Origin: VRUE01 sp963807425
GTDB taxonomy: Bacteria > Actinomycetota > Thermoleophilia > Solirubrobacterales > 70-9
Length of the DNA stretch: 64,000 nt
Assembly: GCA_963807425.1 (NCBI GenBank)
Contig: CAWEBZ010000014.1
Location: 186,001 to 250,000, forward strand
Reading direction: 5' to 3'
A program made the translations under genes and the position numbers. Numbering within the stretch: position 1 is the stretch's first letter; each line of letters begins with the position of its first letter. Shown one piece after another: positions 31,368 through 39,923 of this stretch. The notes under the pieces were generated by a model, which was not told where the DNA came from, ran no database searches, and saw only the letters and a list, made by a program, of their open reading frames with translations.

Positions 31368-32102
31368 ATGAGTGATCAGCCGCCACTTCTAAATCAGGTC
31401 GACAACTACGGACCGATCTACATGCGCGTCGCCGAGCGCCTCGGCAGCTACGACGAGAACGAGGCGGATGCCGACCGGGTGATCGGGCTGCTCGAGCTGC
31501 AGCCCGGCGACCGCATGCTGGACGCCGGCTGCGGCCTCGGCCGCTTCACCAAGGCTCTGGTCGAGCGCGGCATCGAGGCGGTCGGCGTCGACATCTCCGG
31601 CGAGGCGATTGCCGAAGCCGAACGCCGCTACCCGGGCCCCAAATACCACGTGCTCGACCTGCTCGAGCCGCTGCCGGAGGAGCTCGGCTCCTTCGATGCT
31701 CTGGTCAGCATGTGCTCGAGCTACGGCTACGGCGCCACCGAGACGGAGGACAACGCGATGCTGCGGGCCTTCCACGGCGCCCTGAGGCCGGGGGGAAAGA
31801 TGGCGATGGAGCTGTCTGACTTGGAGCGCTCCCGCTACCGGCTCAAAACCGACGAGGGCATCGTCGAACGGGAAACCAATGGCGTAAAGGAGACCCTCGA
31901 CGTCGACTTCTCGACCGGGATGCTGCACGTCCACTACGAGCTCGACGGCGAGGAGATGGACTCGCGCATCCGCATGTACGAGGCGGAGGAGCTCGAGCGG
32001 ATGGCGATCGAGGCCGGCTTCCACGACGTCCAGCGCTACGGCAACTTCGCCAAAGGGCCGAAGCGGCCCGAGGACCGCCTCGTGCTCGTCGCGACGGCAT
32101 GA
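31368..32102 (+). CDS. Class I SAM-dependent methyltransferase
   Basis: 244 residues. Motif I is MLDAGCGLGRFTKALVERGI, followed by VGVDISGEAIAEAE, FDALVSMCSSYGYG and LRPGGKMAMELSD. The N-terminal NQVDNYGPIYMRVAERL region is like small-molecule methyltransferases and not RNA or protein enzymes. ATG at 31368 opens the conserved part. The stop overlaps the start of the ATP-grasp gene (ATGA), so both products likely work in one pathway, possibly methylating the amino or carboxyl compound that the ligase joins. The substrate is not known. Confidence 0.88.
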   Translation: MSDQPPLLNQVDNYGPIYMRVAERLGSYDENEADADRVIGLLELQPGDRMLDAGCGLGRFTKALVERGIEAVGVDISGEAIAEAERRYPGPKYHVLDLLEPLPEELGSFDALVSMCSSYGYGATETEDNAMLRAFHGALRPGGKMAMELSDLERSRYRLKTDEGIVERETNGVKETLDVDFSTGMLHVHYELDGEEMDSRIRMYEAEELERMAIEAGFHDVQRYGNFAKGPKRPEDRLVLVATA

Positions 32103-33361
32103 GCGCCGCCGGCGCGGTCGTCGTCGTCGACGCCTACTCGACCGGCGCCAAACTGGCGCCGCGCTTCGCCGCCGCCGGGGTGCCGGTCGCGCATGTGCAG
32201 AGCAGCCCGCGGCTGCCCGATTTCTACCTGCGCGCCTTCCGCCCCGAGCACTACGTCGCCAACGTCGTCCACGACGACGACCTCGAGGCGACTGTCGCCG
32301 CGCTCGCGCCGCACGAACCGGTCTCCGTAGTCGCCGGCTCGGAGCCCGGTGTGCTGCTCTCCGACGCGCTCAGCGAGCGCCTCGGCCTGCCTTCCAATGG
32401 CACCGAGCTGAGCCGGGCGCGGCGCGACAAGCACGCGATGGCGCAGGCGCTGCGCGACGCCGGGTTGCGCGCGGTCGAGGAGCTGAAGACCGCCGACCCG
32501 GCCGAGGCCGCGGCCTGGGCGAGCGATCGCGGTGAGTGGCCGGTCGTGGTGAAGCCTCTCGACAGCGCCGGCACCGACGGCGTCTCCCTATGCGAGGACC
32601 CCGCCGCGGTCGAAGCCGCCTTCGCCGCCCTCCTCGGCCGACCCAACGCGCTGCAGGGCGCCAACCAGGAGCTGCTGGTGCAGGAGATGCTGCGCGGCAC
32701 CCAGCTCTTCGTCAACTCGGTCAGCTGGGAGGGACAGCACCGGATCTCCGAGATCTGGCAGGACAACAAGCGGCGCATCGCCGGCAACCTCGTCTACGAC
32801 TACGAGGAGCTTCACCCGCGCCATGGCGAGAAGCAGGACGCGGTGGCTGACTACGTCGAAGCCGTCCTCGACGCGCTCGGGATCCGCTTCGGGCCCGCCC
32901 ACACCGAGGTGATGCTGACCGCAGACGGGCCGGTCCTGGTCGAGTCGGGGGCTCGCCTGCACGGCTCGACCCGCGACGACGTGATCGACCGCTGCACGCC
33001 AAGCCACGCCGCGATCACCGCCGAGGCCTACATCGACCCAGGCTCGGTCGCCCGCCATGCGGGGAAGCCTTACGAGCTGCAGGAGGCCGCCTACTGCGTG
33101 ATGCTGATCTCCCCCCACGAAGGCCGGATCGTCTCCACTGACGGGCTGGAGAAGATCGAAGCCCTGCCCTCCTTCGCCGGCTCGATCGCGATGCTCGAGC
33201 CAGGCGACGAGCTGAAGCGGACTATCGACCTCTTTTCCTGCCCCGGGATGGTCTACCTGGTCGATCCCGACCGGGGGCGACTGCAGGCCGACTACGAACG
33301 CCTACGTGAGCTGGAGGCGGAGGGCCTCTTCGAGCTCGACACTCTCGCTCCACAAATGTGA
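32099..33361 (+). CDS. ATP-grasp ligase
   Basis: 420 residues. The N-terminal Rossmann-like domain is VVVVDAYSTGAKLAPRFAAA. The central hinge is LSRARRDKHAMAQALRDAGL, the ATP-binding strand is WPVVVKPLDSAGTDGVSLCE, and the metal-binding C-terminal strand is GPVLVESGARLHGSTRDDV. The pattern resembles the carnosine synthase, BacD and L-amino-acid ligase group of ATP-grasp enzymes, which form dipeptides or amides with ADP release. Coupled to the upstream methyltransferase; the pair could make a small N- or O-methylated amide. That is inference. Confidence 0.88.
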   Translation: MSAAGAVVVVDAYSTGAKLAPRFAAAGVPVAHVQSSPRLPDFYLRAFRPEHYVANVVHDDDLEATVAALAPHEPVSVVAGSEPGVLLSDALSERLGLPSNGTELSRARRDKHAMAQALRDAGLRAVEELKTADPAEAAAWASDRGEWPVVVKPLDSAGTDGVSLCEDPAAVEAAFAALLGRPNALQGANQELLVQEMLRGTQLFVNSVSWEGQHRISEIWQDNKRRIAGNLVYDYEELHPRHGEKQDAVADYVEAVLDALGIRFGPAHTEVMLTADGPVLVESGARLHGSTRDDVIDRCTPSHAAITAEAYIDPGSVARHAGKPYELQEAAYCVMLISPHEGRIVSTDGLEKIEALPSFAGSIAMLEPGDELKRTIDLFSCPGMVYLVDPDRGRLQADYERLRELEAEGLFELDTLAPQM

Positions 33362-33405
33362 CTTTTCGCGCGCAACGCGTGCAGACAGATCGTTACGGTG
33401 CCATC

Positions 33406-33663
33406 ATGGCGACGATGACCAAGAGCTGGACCGATGAGAGGCTGGAAGAGCGGTTCGACCGGATCGACCACCGCTTCGACGAGGTCGACAAGAAGTTCGA
33501 TGCTGTCGACCGTCGGTTCCATGAGCTGCGTGGCGAAATGAACATGCGCTTCGATCGCCTGGAATCCCGTTTCGATGCGATGCAGCGGACGATGCTTCAG
33601 TTCAGCGGCGCCCTGATTGCGGTCTTGATCGCGGCGCTGGTCGGCATCTTTGCCCAAATCTGA
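33406..33663 (+). CDS. Small coiled-coil membrane protein
   Basis: 85 residues from the ATG at 33406. A heptad-like region repeats FDRIDHRFDEVDKKFDAVDR then RFHELRGEMNMRFDRLESRF, with Phe and Asp at regular spacing, and ends in one membrane helix (GALIAVLIAALVGIFAQI). Such proteins with the RFDxVDxRFD repeat occur widely as tail-anchored coiled coils of unknown role. It may be the last gene of the 31368 operon, 44 bp after the ligase. Confidence 0.75.
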   Translation: MATMTKSWTDERLEERFDRIDHRFDEVDKKFDAVDRRFHELRGEMNMRFDRLESRFDAMQRTMLQFSGALIAVLIAALVGIFAQI

Positions 33664-33682
33664 CGGGCGCTGGCGGCGCGGG

Positions 33683-35281
33683 TCAACCGCGACGCTTGCG
33701 CAGTGTGCGCCGGCCGACCTCGAGCAAGGGCCCGGCGCCGTCGCGCAGAGCCTTGGTCCGGGTCGAGCCCTTGCCGTAGAGCAGCTTCGCCGAGGCACGC
33801 ACCGCTTCGCCCAGCGTCTCGTCGTAGGGGTGCCACCAGAAGTCGCGGGTGAGGCCCGGCTCCCAGGCGTTCATCTTCACGTTGACGCACTCGTAGAAGC
33901 CGAATTTCGAGTGTGAGCGGCCGACGCCGGAGTCCTTGACGCCGCCCCAGGCGCACTGGCAGGCGCCGTGGCTGAAGGAGTGGTCGTTGACCCAGACCAT
34001 CCCCGACTCGATCCGCCGCGCGATCCGCTCGCCCTTCTGGCGGTCCTTGGTCCAGACCGAGGCGCCGAGGCCGAACTCGGAGTCGTTGGCGAGCTCGATT
34101 GCCTCCTGCTCGCTCTCGACGACGACGATCGGCAGTACCGGGCCGAAGACCTCCTCGCGCATGATCCGCATCTCGTGGGTGACGCCGGTCAGCACGGTTG
34201 GGGCGACGTACTTGCCGGAGAGGCCGGCGACATCGGTCGGGCCGCCGCAGAGCTTGGTCGCGCCGGAGGCGACAGCGTCCTCGATCAGGTCGACGACGAT
34301 CTCGTGCTGGCCCTCTGAGGTCATCGGGCCGATCTCGGTGTCCCACTGCAGCGGATCGCCGAGGCGCAGCCTCTCGGTCTCGCGGGCGACCCCCTCGATG
34401 AAGCGATCGGCAACCTCGCGGACGACGTAGACGCGCTCGATCCCCGAGCAGGTCTGCCCGGCGTTGGCGAAGCCACCCCAGACGGCGCCGGAGATTGCGT
34501 TGCTGAGGTCGGCGTCGGCGCAGACGATCATCGGGTCCTTGCCGCCCAGCTCCAGCACCGATCCCTTCAGGTTCTGGGCACAGACCTCGCCGACCTTGCG
34601 GCCGACCTCGACTGAGCCGGTGAAGAAGACCTTGCCGACGCTGGAACGAGCCAGCGCGTCGCCGACCGCTCCGCCGCCGTGGACGACCCGGATCAAGCCC
34701 TCGGGCAGGCCGCCCTTCTCAAAGACACGACGAATTGCCTCGCCTAGCAGCGGCGTCAGGCTGGCCGGCTTCAGCACGACCCCGTTGCCTGCCATCAGCG
34801 CGATCGCGACCTCGCCGAAGGGGATCGACCAGGGGTAGTTCCAGGGCGCGATCACCCCGACGACGCCGATCGGCTCGTAGGAGAAGCGACCTTTCTTGCT
34901 CATCAGGAAGGCCTGGCTCATCCGCACCTTCTCGTCGGCGAGGATCTTCGGGCCGGCCTTGGCGCACCAGTGCAGGGCGTCGACGGTCGGCAGCAGCTCC
35001 ATCGTGTACGCCTCGGCGCGCGGCTTGCCCTGCTCGCGGACGAGCAGCTCGGCGATCTCGTCGATCTCGTCGAGCAGGGCATCGGCGGCGCGGCGCATGT
35101 AGGTGGCGCGCGCCTTCAGCGACAGCTCGGCCCAGGCGGGCTGGATGCGGGCGACATCGTCGACCACGCCCTGGACCTGGTCCGGGGTGATGGTCGCGAC
35201 CGAGCCGACGAGCTCGCCGGTGGCGGGGTTGAAGGACTCGAGGGTGGACTGGGCGGGGGGGCTCTGCGTGGCGGTCTCCAT
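33683..35281 (-). CDS. Aldehyde dehydrogenase, succinate-semialdehyde type
   Basis: 532 residues. NAD(P)-binding PWNYPWSIPFGEVAIALMAG, FTGSVEVGRKVG, catalytic Glu in SVLELGGKDPMIVCADADL, catalytic Cys in GGFANAGQTCSGIERVYVV, and C-terminal GGVKDSGVGRSHSKFGFYEC. The overall pattern fits the SSADH/benzaldehyde branch; the true substrate is unknown. An extra basic tail of about 50 residues (LLYGKGSTRTKALRDGAGPL and KRRG) follows the usual end. It is transcribed away from rarA, and the gap holds a long hairpin. Confidence 0.9.
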   Translation of the reverse strand: METATQSPPAQSTLESFNPATGELVGSVATITPDQVQGVVDDVARIQPAWAELSLKARATYMRRAADALLDEIDEIAELLVREQGKPRAEAYTMELLPTVDALHWCAKAGPKILADEKVRMSQAFLMSKKGRFSYEPIGVVGVIAPWNYPWSIPFGEVAIALMAGNGVVLKPASLTPLLGEAIRRVFEKGGLPEGLIRVVHGGGAVGDALARSSVGKVFFTGSVEVGRKVGEVCAQNLKGSVLELGGKDPMIVCADADLSNAISGAVWGGFANAGQTCSGIERVYVVREVADRFIEGVARETERLRLGDPLQWDTEIGPMTSEGQHEIVVDLIEDAVASGATKLCGGPTDVAGLSGKYVAPTVLTGVTHEMRIMREEVFGPVLPIVVVESEQEAIELANDSEFGLGASVWTKDRQKGERIARRIESGMVWVNDHSFSHGACQCAWGGVKDSGVGRSHSKFGFYECVNVKMNAWEPGLTRDFWWHPYDETLGEAVRASAKLLYGKGSTRTKALRDGAGPLLEVGRRTLRKRRG

Positions 35282-35306
35282 GGTGGTCGATTGTAGGTGG
35301 GTTTAA

Positions 35307-35372
35307 GGGCATCGGGGGAGGTATCGCCGGTGCAACAGCGGGGAGGCACCGTCGACACCTCCCCCGATGCCC
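35307..35372. repeat. Long two-part hairpin over the rarA start
   Basis: GGGCATCGGGGGAGGT (35307-35322) is the perfect reverse complement of 35357-35372. Nested inside it CGGTGC (35328-35333) pairs with GCACCG (35347-35352), leaving 5-nt internal bulges and a 12-nt loop. The right arm contains the rarA ATG at 35367. The aldehyde dehydrogenase ATG on the other strand is only 26 bp to the left. It can form a cruciform in DNA or a hairpin in either leader RNA. Confidence 0.85.
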
Positions 35373-36716
35373 TCATACTCAGCCGCAGTGGAAGATCGGC
35401 TGTTCGAAACCGAGCAGGGCCACCCCGCTGACGTTCCAGCTTCTGACGCACCTTTGGCCGTTCGGATGCGTCCACGCAGCCTTGATGAGCTTGTGGGGCA
35501 GGGGCACATCCTGGGGGAAGGCTCCGCGCTGAGGATCGCGATCGAGTCGGGGCATCCGCATAGCGCGATCTTGTATGGGCCTCCGGGGGCGGGGAAGACG
35601 ACGCTGGCGCGGATCGCGGCGGCGGGGGCTGAGGGGGCTTTTGAGGAGGAGTCGGCGGTCAACGCCGGGCGGGCGGAGATCCGGGCGGTGATCGAGCGGG
35701 CGCGGGAGCGGCGGCAGGGGAGCGGCCGTCCCACGGTGCTCTTCCTCGACGAGATCCACAGGTTCAACAAGGCCCAGCAGGACGCGCTGCTGCCGGCGGT
35801 CGAGGAGGGCCTGCTGACGCTGATCGGCGCGACCACCGAGAACCCCTACTTCGAGGTCAACTCGGCCCTGCTCTCGCGCTGCCAGATCTACGAGCTGCGC
35901 CCGCTCGAGCCCGAGCAGGTCGAGACGCTGCTGCGCCGGGCGCTCTCCGACCCCGAGCACGGCCTGGCCGAGCCGCCCCCTGTCGAGGACGCGGCACTGG
36001 AGATGCTCACCCAGCGCAGCGGCGGCGACGCGCGGGTGGCGCTCTCTGCGCTGGAGCGCGCCGCCGAGCGCTCGCGCGGAGAGCCGGTCGACGTCGCCGC
36101 GATCGAGGATGCGCTGCAGCGCAAGGCGCTCGACTACGACCGGGAGGGCGATCGGCACTACGACTTCATCTCGGCCTGGATCAAGGCGACCCGCGGCTCC
36201 GACGTCGACGCCTCGCTCTACTACCTGGCAGTGATGCTGGAGGGGGGCGAGGACCCGCGCTTCATCGCCCGCCGCATGGTCATCCTCGCCTCCGAGGATG
36301 TCGGCAACGCCGATCCGCAGGCGCTGCTGATCGCCGACGCGGCGGCCCGCGCCGTTGATCGCGTCGGCTTGCCGGAGTGCGCGCTCAACCTCGCCCAGGC
36401 GACCGTCTACCTGGCGCTAGCGCCGAAGTCGAACGCCTCCTACAAGGGTCTCGGGGCGGCTCGCGGCGAGGTCCGCGAGAACGGCGCCAAGACCCCGCCG
36501 GACTATCTCCGCGACGCCCACTATCCCGGGGCGAAGAAGCTCGGCCGCGGTGCCGGCTACCGCTACGCGCACGACGAGCCGGGTGGCGTGAGCGACCAGC
36601 AGTTGCTGCCGGAGGGGCTCGAGGACCGCCGCTTCTACGCTCCAACCGAGCGCGGCTTCGAGGCAGAGCTGGGGCGCCGTCTCGAGGCTTTGCGCAGGAA
36701 GATTCGCGACTCTTAA
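35367..36716 (+). CDS. rarA: Replication-associated recombination protein A (MgsA/RarA AAA ATPase)
   Basis: 449 residues, usual length. Clamp-loader-like AAA ATPase that acts at stalled forks. SLDELVGQGHILGEGSALRI, Walker A YGPPGAGKTTLARIAAAGAE, Walker B TVLFLDEIHRFNKAQQDALL, sensor 1 LLTLIGATTENPYFEVNSAL, Arg finger LLSRCQIYELRPL, and the MgsA C-terminal domain (DASLYYLAVMLEGGEDPRFI, NAYKGLGAARGEV-like). The ATG at 35367 lies within the right arm of the 66-bp hairpin. A GTG seven codons downstream (VEDRLFETEQ) would free the start. Confidence 0.93.
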   Translation: MPSYSAAVEDRLFETEQGHPADVPASDAPLAVRMRPRSLDELVGQGHILGEGSALRIAIESGHPHSAILYGPPGAGKTTLARIAAAGAEGAFEEESAVNAGRAEIRAVIERARERRQGSGRPTVLFLDEIHRFNKAQQDALLPAVEEGLLTLIGATTENPYFEVNSALLSRCQIYELRPLEPEQVETLLRRALSDPEHGLAEPPPVEDAALEMLTQRSGGDARVALSALERAAERSRGEPVDVAAIEDALQRKALDYDREGDRHYDFISAWIKATRGSDVDASLYYLAVMLEGGEDPRFIARRMVILASEDVGNADPQALLIADAAARAVDRVGLPECALNLAQATVYLALAPKSNASYKGLGAARGEVRENGAKTPPDYLRDAHYPGAKKLGRGAGYRYAHDEPGGVSDQQLLPEGLEDRRFYAPTERGFEAELGRRLEALRRKIRDS

Positions 36717-36761
36717 TCTCGTCGCAACGCCGCAACTTCCCAAAGGGCTAAGTGTTTCTAT

Positions 36762-36903
36762 TGTCGGCTTTCCAAGCTAGAGCCAGGGAGAGCCGACACA
36801 CCGGCCGGAGGCCTGGACTGGGGGCCTCCGGCCGGGACTTAAACGGGACACATATGGGTGAATACAGGGGGGGACGGTTAGCCGCGCCATGCATTGGCGC
36901 GGC
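36762..36903. other. Cluster of three hairpins between convergent genes; possible structured RNA
   Basis: Three inverted repeats follow one another in the 217-bp gap between rarA and the permease: TGTCGGCT/AGCCGACA (36762-36769, 36791-36798), a perfect 13-bp stem CCGGCCGGAGGCC (36801-36813 with 36823-36835), and GCCGCGCC/GGCGCGGC (36881-36888, 36896-36903). One or two would be enough as terminators for the two convergent genes. A 19-codon frame (ATG 36854) lies between the second and third. Alternative: a small RNA. Confidence 0.5.
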
Positions 36904-36933
36904 TGCCGCGTGAAGGGCAGAGCGGATCGACTT

Positions 36934-37677
36934 TCAGCCGAGAATCGCCTGGATGCCGAGCGAGACGCCGGCAACGACGAGGATCGCCGCGATCGTCTTC
37001 AGCAGGGCGTTGTCGTCGAGGCGGCCGGTGAGCTGGGCGCCGACGTAGGCGCCGGGCACGGCCCCCGCGCAGCCGGCGGCGAGAAGGTCCCAGTCGACGC
37101 CCCCAGCGAGATGCCCGATCAGGCCGCCGATCCCAACCACGACGCCGGTCGCCGCATTCGTTCCCACCGCCGCCTTTGGTGCCGTGCCGAGCCATTTCAC
37201 CATCGCTGGCAGGCGCAGGGTGCCGAGGATCAGGCCGACGAGGCCGCCGAGGACGCCGACCGCGAAGGCGATCGAGATCGCGACCCAACGGCCGCCGGAC
37301 GGTGGGGTGCGTGTCTGCGCGCGACGCCGGTGGCGAGTCAGCTCCAGAGCCCCGTAGAGGACAACCAGCGCGATCGTCGCCAGCAGCAGCCGCTGGGGAA
37401 GCAGCCCGGAGATCAGCCCGCCGGCGATGCCGCCCAGCAGCGACGGCGGCGCCATCAGCCAGAACAATCGCCAGTCGATCCGGCCGCCGCGCCAGTGGGC
37501 GATCGAGGCGGTGAAAGCCGAGGCGGCGCTGATCGCGACGTTGGCCCCAGCCCCGGCGGCCGCCGAGCTGGAGAACTGGAGTACGACCGGAAGGCGCATG
37601 TTGCCGAGCACGAGACCGGCGACGCCGCCGGCGACGGCGACGGCGAACGACCAGATCGCGACCAGGGCCAGATCCAC
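36934..37677 (-). CDS. TauE/SafE-family membrane permease
   Basis: 247 residues with about eight membrane segments arranged as two similar halves: VAGLVLGNMRLPVVLQFSSS with NVAISAASAFTASIAHWRGG, and VGLILGTLRLPAMVKWLGT with GTNAATGVVVGIGGLIGHLA. This two-fold repeat is typical of the TSUP/TauE family of sulfite, sulfonate or organic anion exporters. Substrate not visible. It stands alone, divergent from the DUF1385 gene. Confidence 0.88.
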   Translation of the reverse strand: MDLALVAIWSFAVAVAGGVAGLVLGNMRLPVVLQFSSSAAAGAGANVAISAASAFTASIAHWRGGRIDWRLFWLMAPPSLLGGIAGGLISGLLPQRLLLATIALVVLYGALELTRHRRRAQTRTPPSGGRWVAISIAFAVGVLGGLVGLILGTLRLPAMVKWLGTAPKAAVGTNAATGVVVGIGGLIGHLAGGVDWDLLAAGCAGAVPGAYVGAQLTGRLDDNALLKTIAAILVVAGVSLGIQAILG

Positions 37678-37760
37678 GGCGGCGCACTGTAGAGCGCCTT
37701 CGTCGCTGCCGGTTGTCTAGCTCGTGAACGCCGAGCATCGCGACCGCCTAAGGTGAGCGT

Positions 37761-38567
37761 GTGGGCGTTGAGGAGAAGGAAGAGCGACTCCGACTTGGCG
37801 GGATGGCCCTGCGCAACGGCCTGCTCATCCACGGGCCGACCCACTGGGCCGCGGCTGTGCGGGACCGCGATGGCGCGATCCAGGTCGCCTCGGAGCCCAA
37901 GCCCGAACTTGCCCCCGGCCTGGCCGCCAGGCTGCCAGGGCTGCGCGGGCCGCTGAAGCTTGCCGAGGCGCTGGTGGTGCTGCCGCTAGTGCGGCGGCGG
38001 ATGCCGGCGGCGCGCCTGCCCTTCGAGGACTGGCGCGTGCTCGCCACGATCGGGGCGACGCTGGTCGGCACCGCGGCGCTGCGCAAGCGCTTCGGCAGCT
38101 CGGCGCTGCGGGAGAGCGCGGTCCAGGCGATTGGCGCGGCTCCCGCGATCGCCGCCCTGCTGGACCGCGACCTCGCCGCGTATCACGGGGTCGAGCACAA
38201 GGCGATCGCCGCCTACGAGCAGGGCATCGCCGATCCCTCCGGCGTGCCCAAGGAGCATGACCGCTGCGGCTCCAACCTGCTCGCGCCGATGATGCTGCTT
38301 TCGGCGGGCGGCACCGTCCTGCTGGAGCGGATCGTCGACCGCCCGGGCCCCCTAGCGCGTGCGGTGGTCGGGCTCGGCGGTGCTTCGGTCGCGGTCGAGA
38401 TGTTCGCCTGGAGCGATCGCAATCATGGCGCGCCCCTGGCCGAGGCCTTCCACACGCCGGGGCGGGAGATCCAGCGCCGGATCGCGACCAAGGAGCCGAC
38501 GCCGGAGCAGCTCGAGGTCGGAGTCGCGGCGCTGGCCGAGATCCTCCGCGCTGAGAACGCTGCGTAG
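37761..38567 (+). CDS. DUF1385 family membrane protein (YqhQ-like)
   Basis: 268 residues from a GTG. The family core is YHGVEHKAIAAYEQGIAD and KEHDRCGSNLLAPMMLLS, with hydrophobic segments before and after it. It begins LRLGGMALRNGLLIHGPTHW, matching the GGQAVxEGVMMR-type start of the family. Members are multi-pass proteins of unknown biochemical role and are often near prfA or rpmE. Here it opens a co-directional run towards the epimerase gene 11 bp away. Confidence 0.88.
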   Translation: MGVEEKEERLRLGGMALRNGLLIHGPTHWAAAVRDRDGAIQVASEPKPELAPGLAARLPGLRGPLKLAEALVVLPLVRRRMPAARLPFEDWRVLATIGATLVGTAALRKRFGSSALRESAVQAIGAAPAIAALLDRDLAAYHGVEHKAIAAYEQGIADPSGVPKEHDRCGSNLLAPMMLLSAGGTVLLERIVDRPGPLARAVVGLGGASVAVEMFAWSDRNHGAPLAEAFHTPGREIQRRIATKEPTPEQLEVGVAALAEILRAENAA

Positions 38568-38578
38568 ACTGGCGCCCC

Positions 38579-38992
38579 GTGTTCGGAAGGATCGACCACA
38601 TCGGCATCGCCGTCGAGGACATCGACGCCGGCATCGAGCTCTACGAGAAGAGCTTCGAGATGGAGTTGTCGCTGCGCGAGACGGTCGAGGAGCAGGGCGT
38701 CGAGGCTGCGCTGCTGAACGTCGGTGACGGCCACGTCGAGCTGCTGGCGCCGCTCGGCCCGGATACTCCGGTCGGCAAGTTCATCGCCAAGCGGGGCGTC
38801 GGCCTACACCATGTCGCTTATGCGGTCGAGGACATCGACGCGACGCTGGAGCGGCTGGCGGCCAGCGGGCTCGAGCTGATCGATGCCAAGGCCCGGGTGG
38901 GCATCGGCGGCAGCCGGGTCGCCTTCATCGAGCCGCGCTCGACCGGGCGCGTGTTGACTGAGATTGTCGAACCGGCAGGAGGAGAGCACTGA
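38579..38992 (+). CDS. mce: Methylmalonyl-CoA epimerase
   Basis: 137 residues of the glyoxalase fold. Two beta-alpha-beta-beta-beta units: RIDHIGIAVEDIDAGIELYE and GVGLHHVAYAVEDIDATLER. The metal ligands are the His of DHIGIAV, a Glu in HVELLAP, the His of LHHVAYAV and the Glu of LTEIVEP. Interconverts the 2R and 2S forms of methylmalonyl-CoA, linking propionyl-CoA to succinyl-CoA. GTG start; its stop is coupled (TGATG) to the next gene. Confidence 0.9.
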   Translation: MFGRIDHIGIAVEDIDAGIELYEKSFEMELSLRETVEEQGVEAALLNVGDGHVELLAPLGPDTPVGKFIAKRGVGLHHVAYAVEDIDATLERLAASGLELIDAKARVGIGGSRVAFIEPRSTGRVLTEIVEPAGGEH

Positions 38993-39225
38993 TGGCTGAG
39001 GCACAGGCACAGCGGGTGGAGATCGGTTTCGAGGGTGGCCAGGTGGTCTCGGTGCGGCTCACCGACGACGAGCTGAAGGACCTGCGCAAGCAGGTCGAGA
39101 AGGGTGGCTGGCACGACGTCAAGACGGAGGACGGGATTCTCGCCGTCTACCTCGGCAAGGTCTCCTTCCTACGCATCGACTCGGGCGAGCACCGGGTCGG
39201 CTTTTCTCAGACCCGACCGGACTGA
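38992..39225 (+). CDS. Small hypothetical protein in the epimerase operon
   Basis: 77 residues, soluble, with a short beta-rich pattern (VEIGFEGGQVVSVRLTDDEL, GILAVYLGKVSFLRIDSGEH). No family recognised. It overlaps the epimerase stop and the following methyltransferase start by TGATG junctions, so it is firmly embedded in the operon. Confidence 0.75.
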   Translation: MAEAQAQRVEIGFEGGQVVSVRLTDDELKDLRKQVEKGGWHDVKTEDGILAVYLGKVSFLRIDSGEHRVGFSQTRPD

Positions 39226-39836
39226 TGCGCGCCCGCACAGCATTCGGCGCCGCCACCGTGGCGACGCTGGGTGCGGCGCTGTGGTGGCGTAAGAACCCCT
39301 CGGCCTGTCCATACGGGCAGCGCTTCTGGGTCGAAGCTCCGCATCCAGTCATCACCCGTGAGCGGCTGCGTTCGGTCCTGCGCCCGCAGCCGGGCGAGCG
39401 TGTCCTCGAGATCGGACCCGGCGTCGGCTACTACACCCTCGACATGGCTGAGTGGGTCGGCCCGGAGGGGACGATCGAGATCTTCGATCTCCAACAGGAG
39501 TTCCTCGACCACACCATGGGCCGTGCCGCTAAGCGCAACCTGGCCAACGTCGTCCCCACCCGGGGGGACGCCACCGCCCTTCCCTATGAGGATGGCTCGA
39601 TCGACGCGGTGGTCCTTACCGCCGTCCTCGGCGAGATCCCCGACCCGCTCGCCGCCCTGCGCCAGATCCGGCGCGTCCTCAAGCCCAGCGGCCGCCTGAT
39701 CGTCGGTGAGCTCTTCGGCGATCCCCACTTCACCACCCAGGCCTCGCTGAGGCGCCAAGCCGCCGAAGCCGGCCTCACCCTCGAGGAGCGCTCCGGCAAC
39801 TGGTTCGGTTACTTCGCCCGGCTTTCTCCCGGTTGA
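39225..39836 (+). CDS. SAM-dependent methyltransferase, UbiE/Coq5-like
   Basis: 203 residues. A short hydrophobic N-terminus (FGAATVATLGAALWW) may anchor it to the membrane. Motif I is RVLEIGPGVGYYTLDMAEWV, followed by EIFDLQQEFLDHTMG, RGDATALPYEDGSIDAVVLT and LKPSGRLIVGELFGDPHF. The pattern is that of class I enzymes acting on lipids or quinones; the substrate is not visible. Coupled to the small gene upstream; a strong terminator follows. Confidence 0.85.
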   Translation: MRARTAFGAATVATLGAALWWRKNPSACPYGQRFWVEAPHPVITRERLRSVLRPQPGERVLEIGPGVGYYTLDMAEWVGPEGTIEIFDLQQEFLDHTMGRAAKRNLANVVPTRGDATALPYEDGSIDAVVLTAVLGEIPDPLAALRQIRRVLKPSGRLIVGELFGDPHFTTQASLRRQAAEAGLTLEERSGNWFGYFARLSPG

Positions 39837-39855
39837 CCTCCACATCGACGGATAA

Positions 39856-39882
39856 CCCCGGCGGGCCGCAGCGCCGCCGGGG
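39856..39882. terminator. Bidirectional hairpin terminator
   Basis: CCCCGGCGG (39856-39864) pairs perfectly with CCGCCGGGG (39874-39882) over a 9-nt loop between two convergent genes. Confidence 0.7.
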
Positions 39883-39923
39883 CCGTTCCGTCATCGAAGG
39901 CGGATCACCTTCGATCTACCTGG

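Noticed and set aside
36717..36933. Riboswitch (for example c-di-AMP type) in the hairpin-rich gap
   Set aside because: The conserved riboswitch core could not be matched, and no plus-strand gene follows that it could control.
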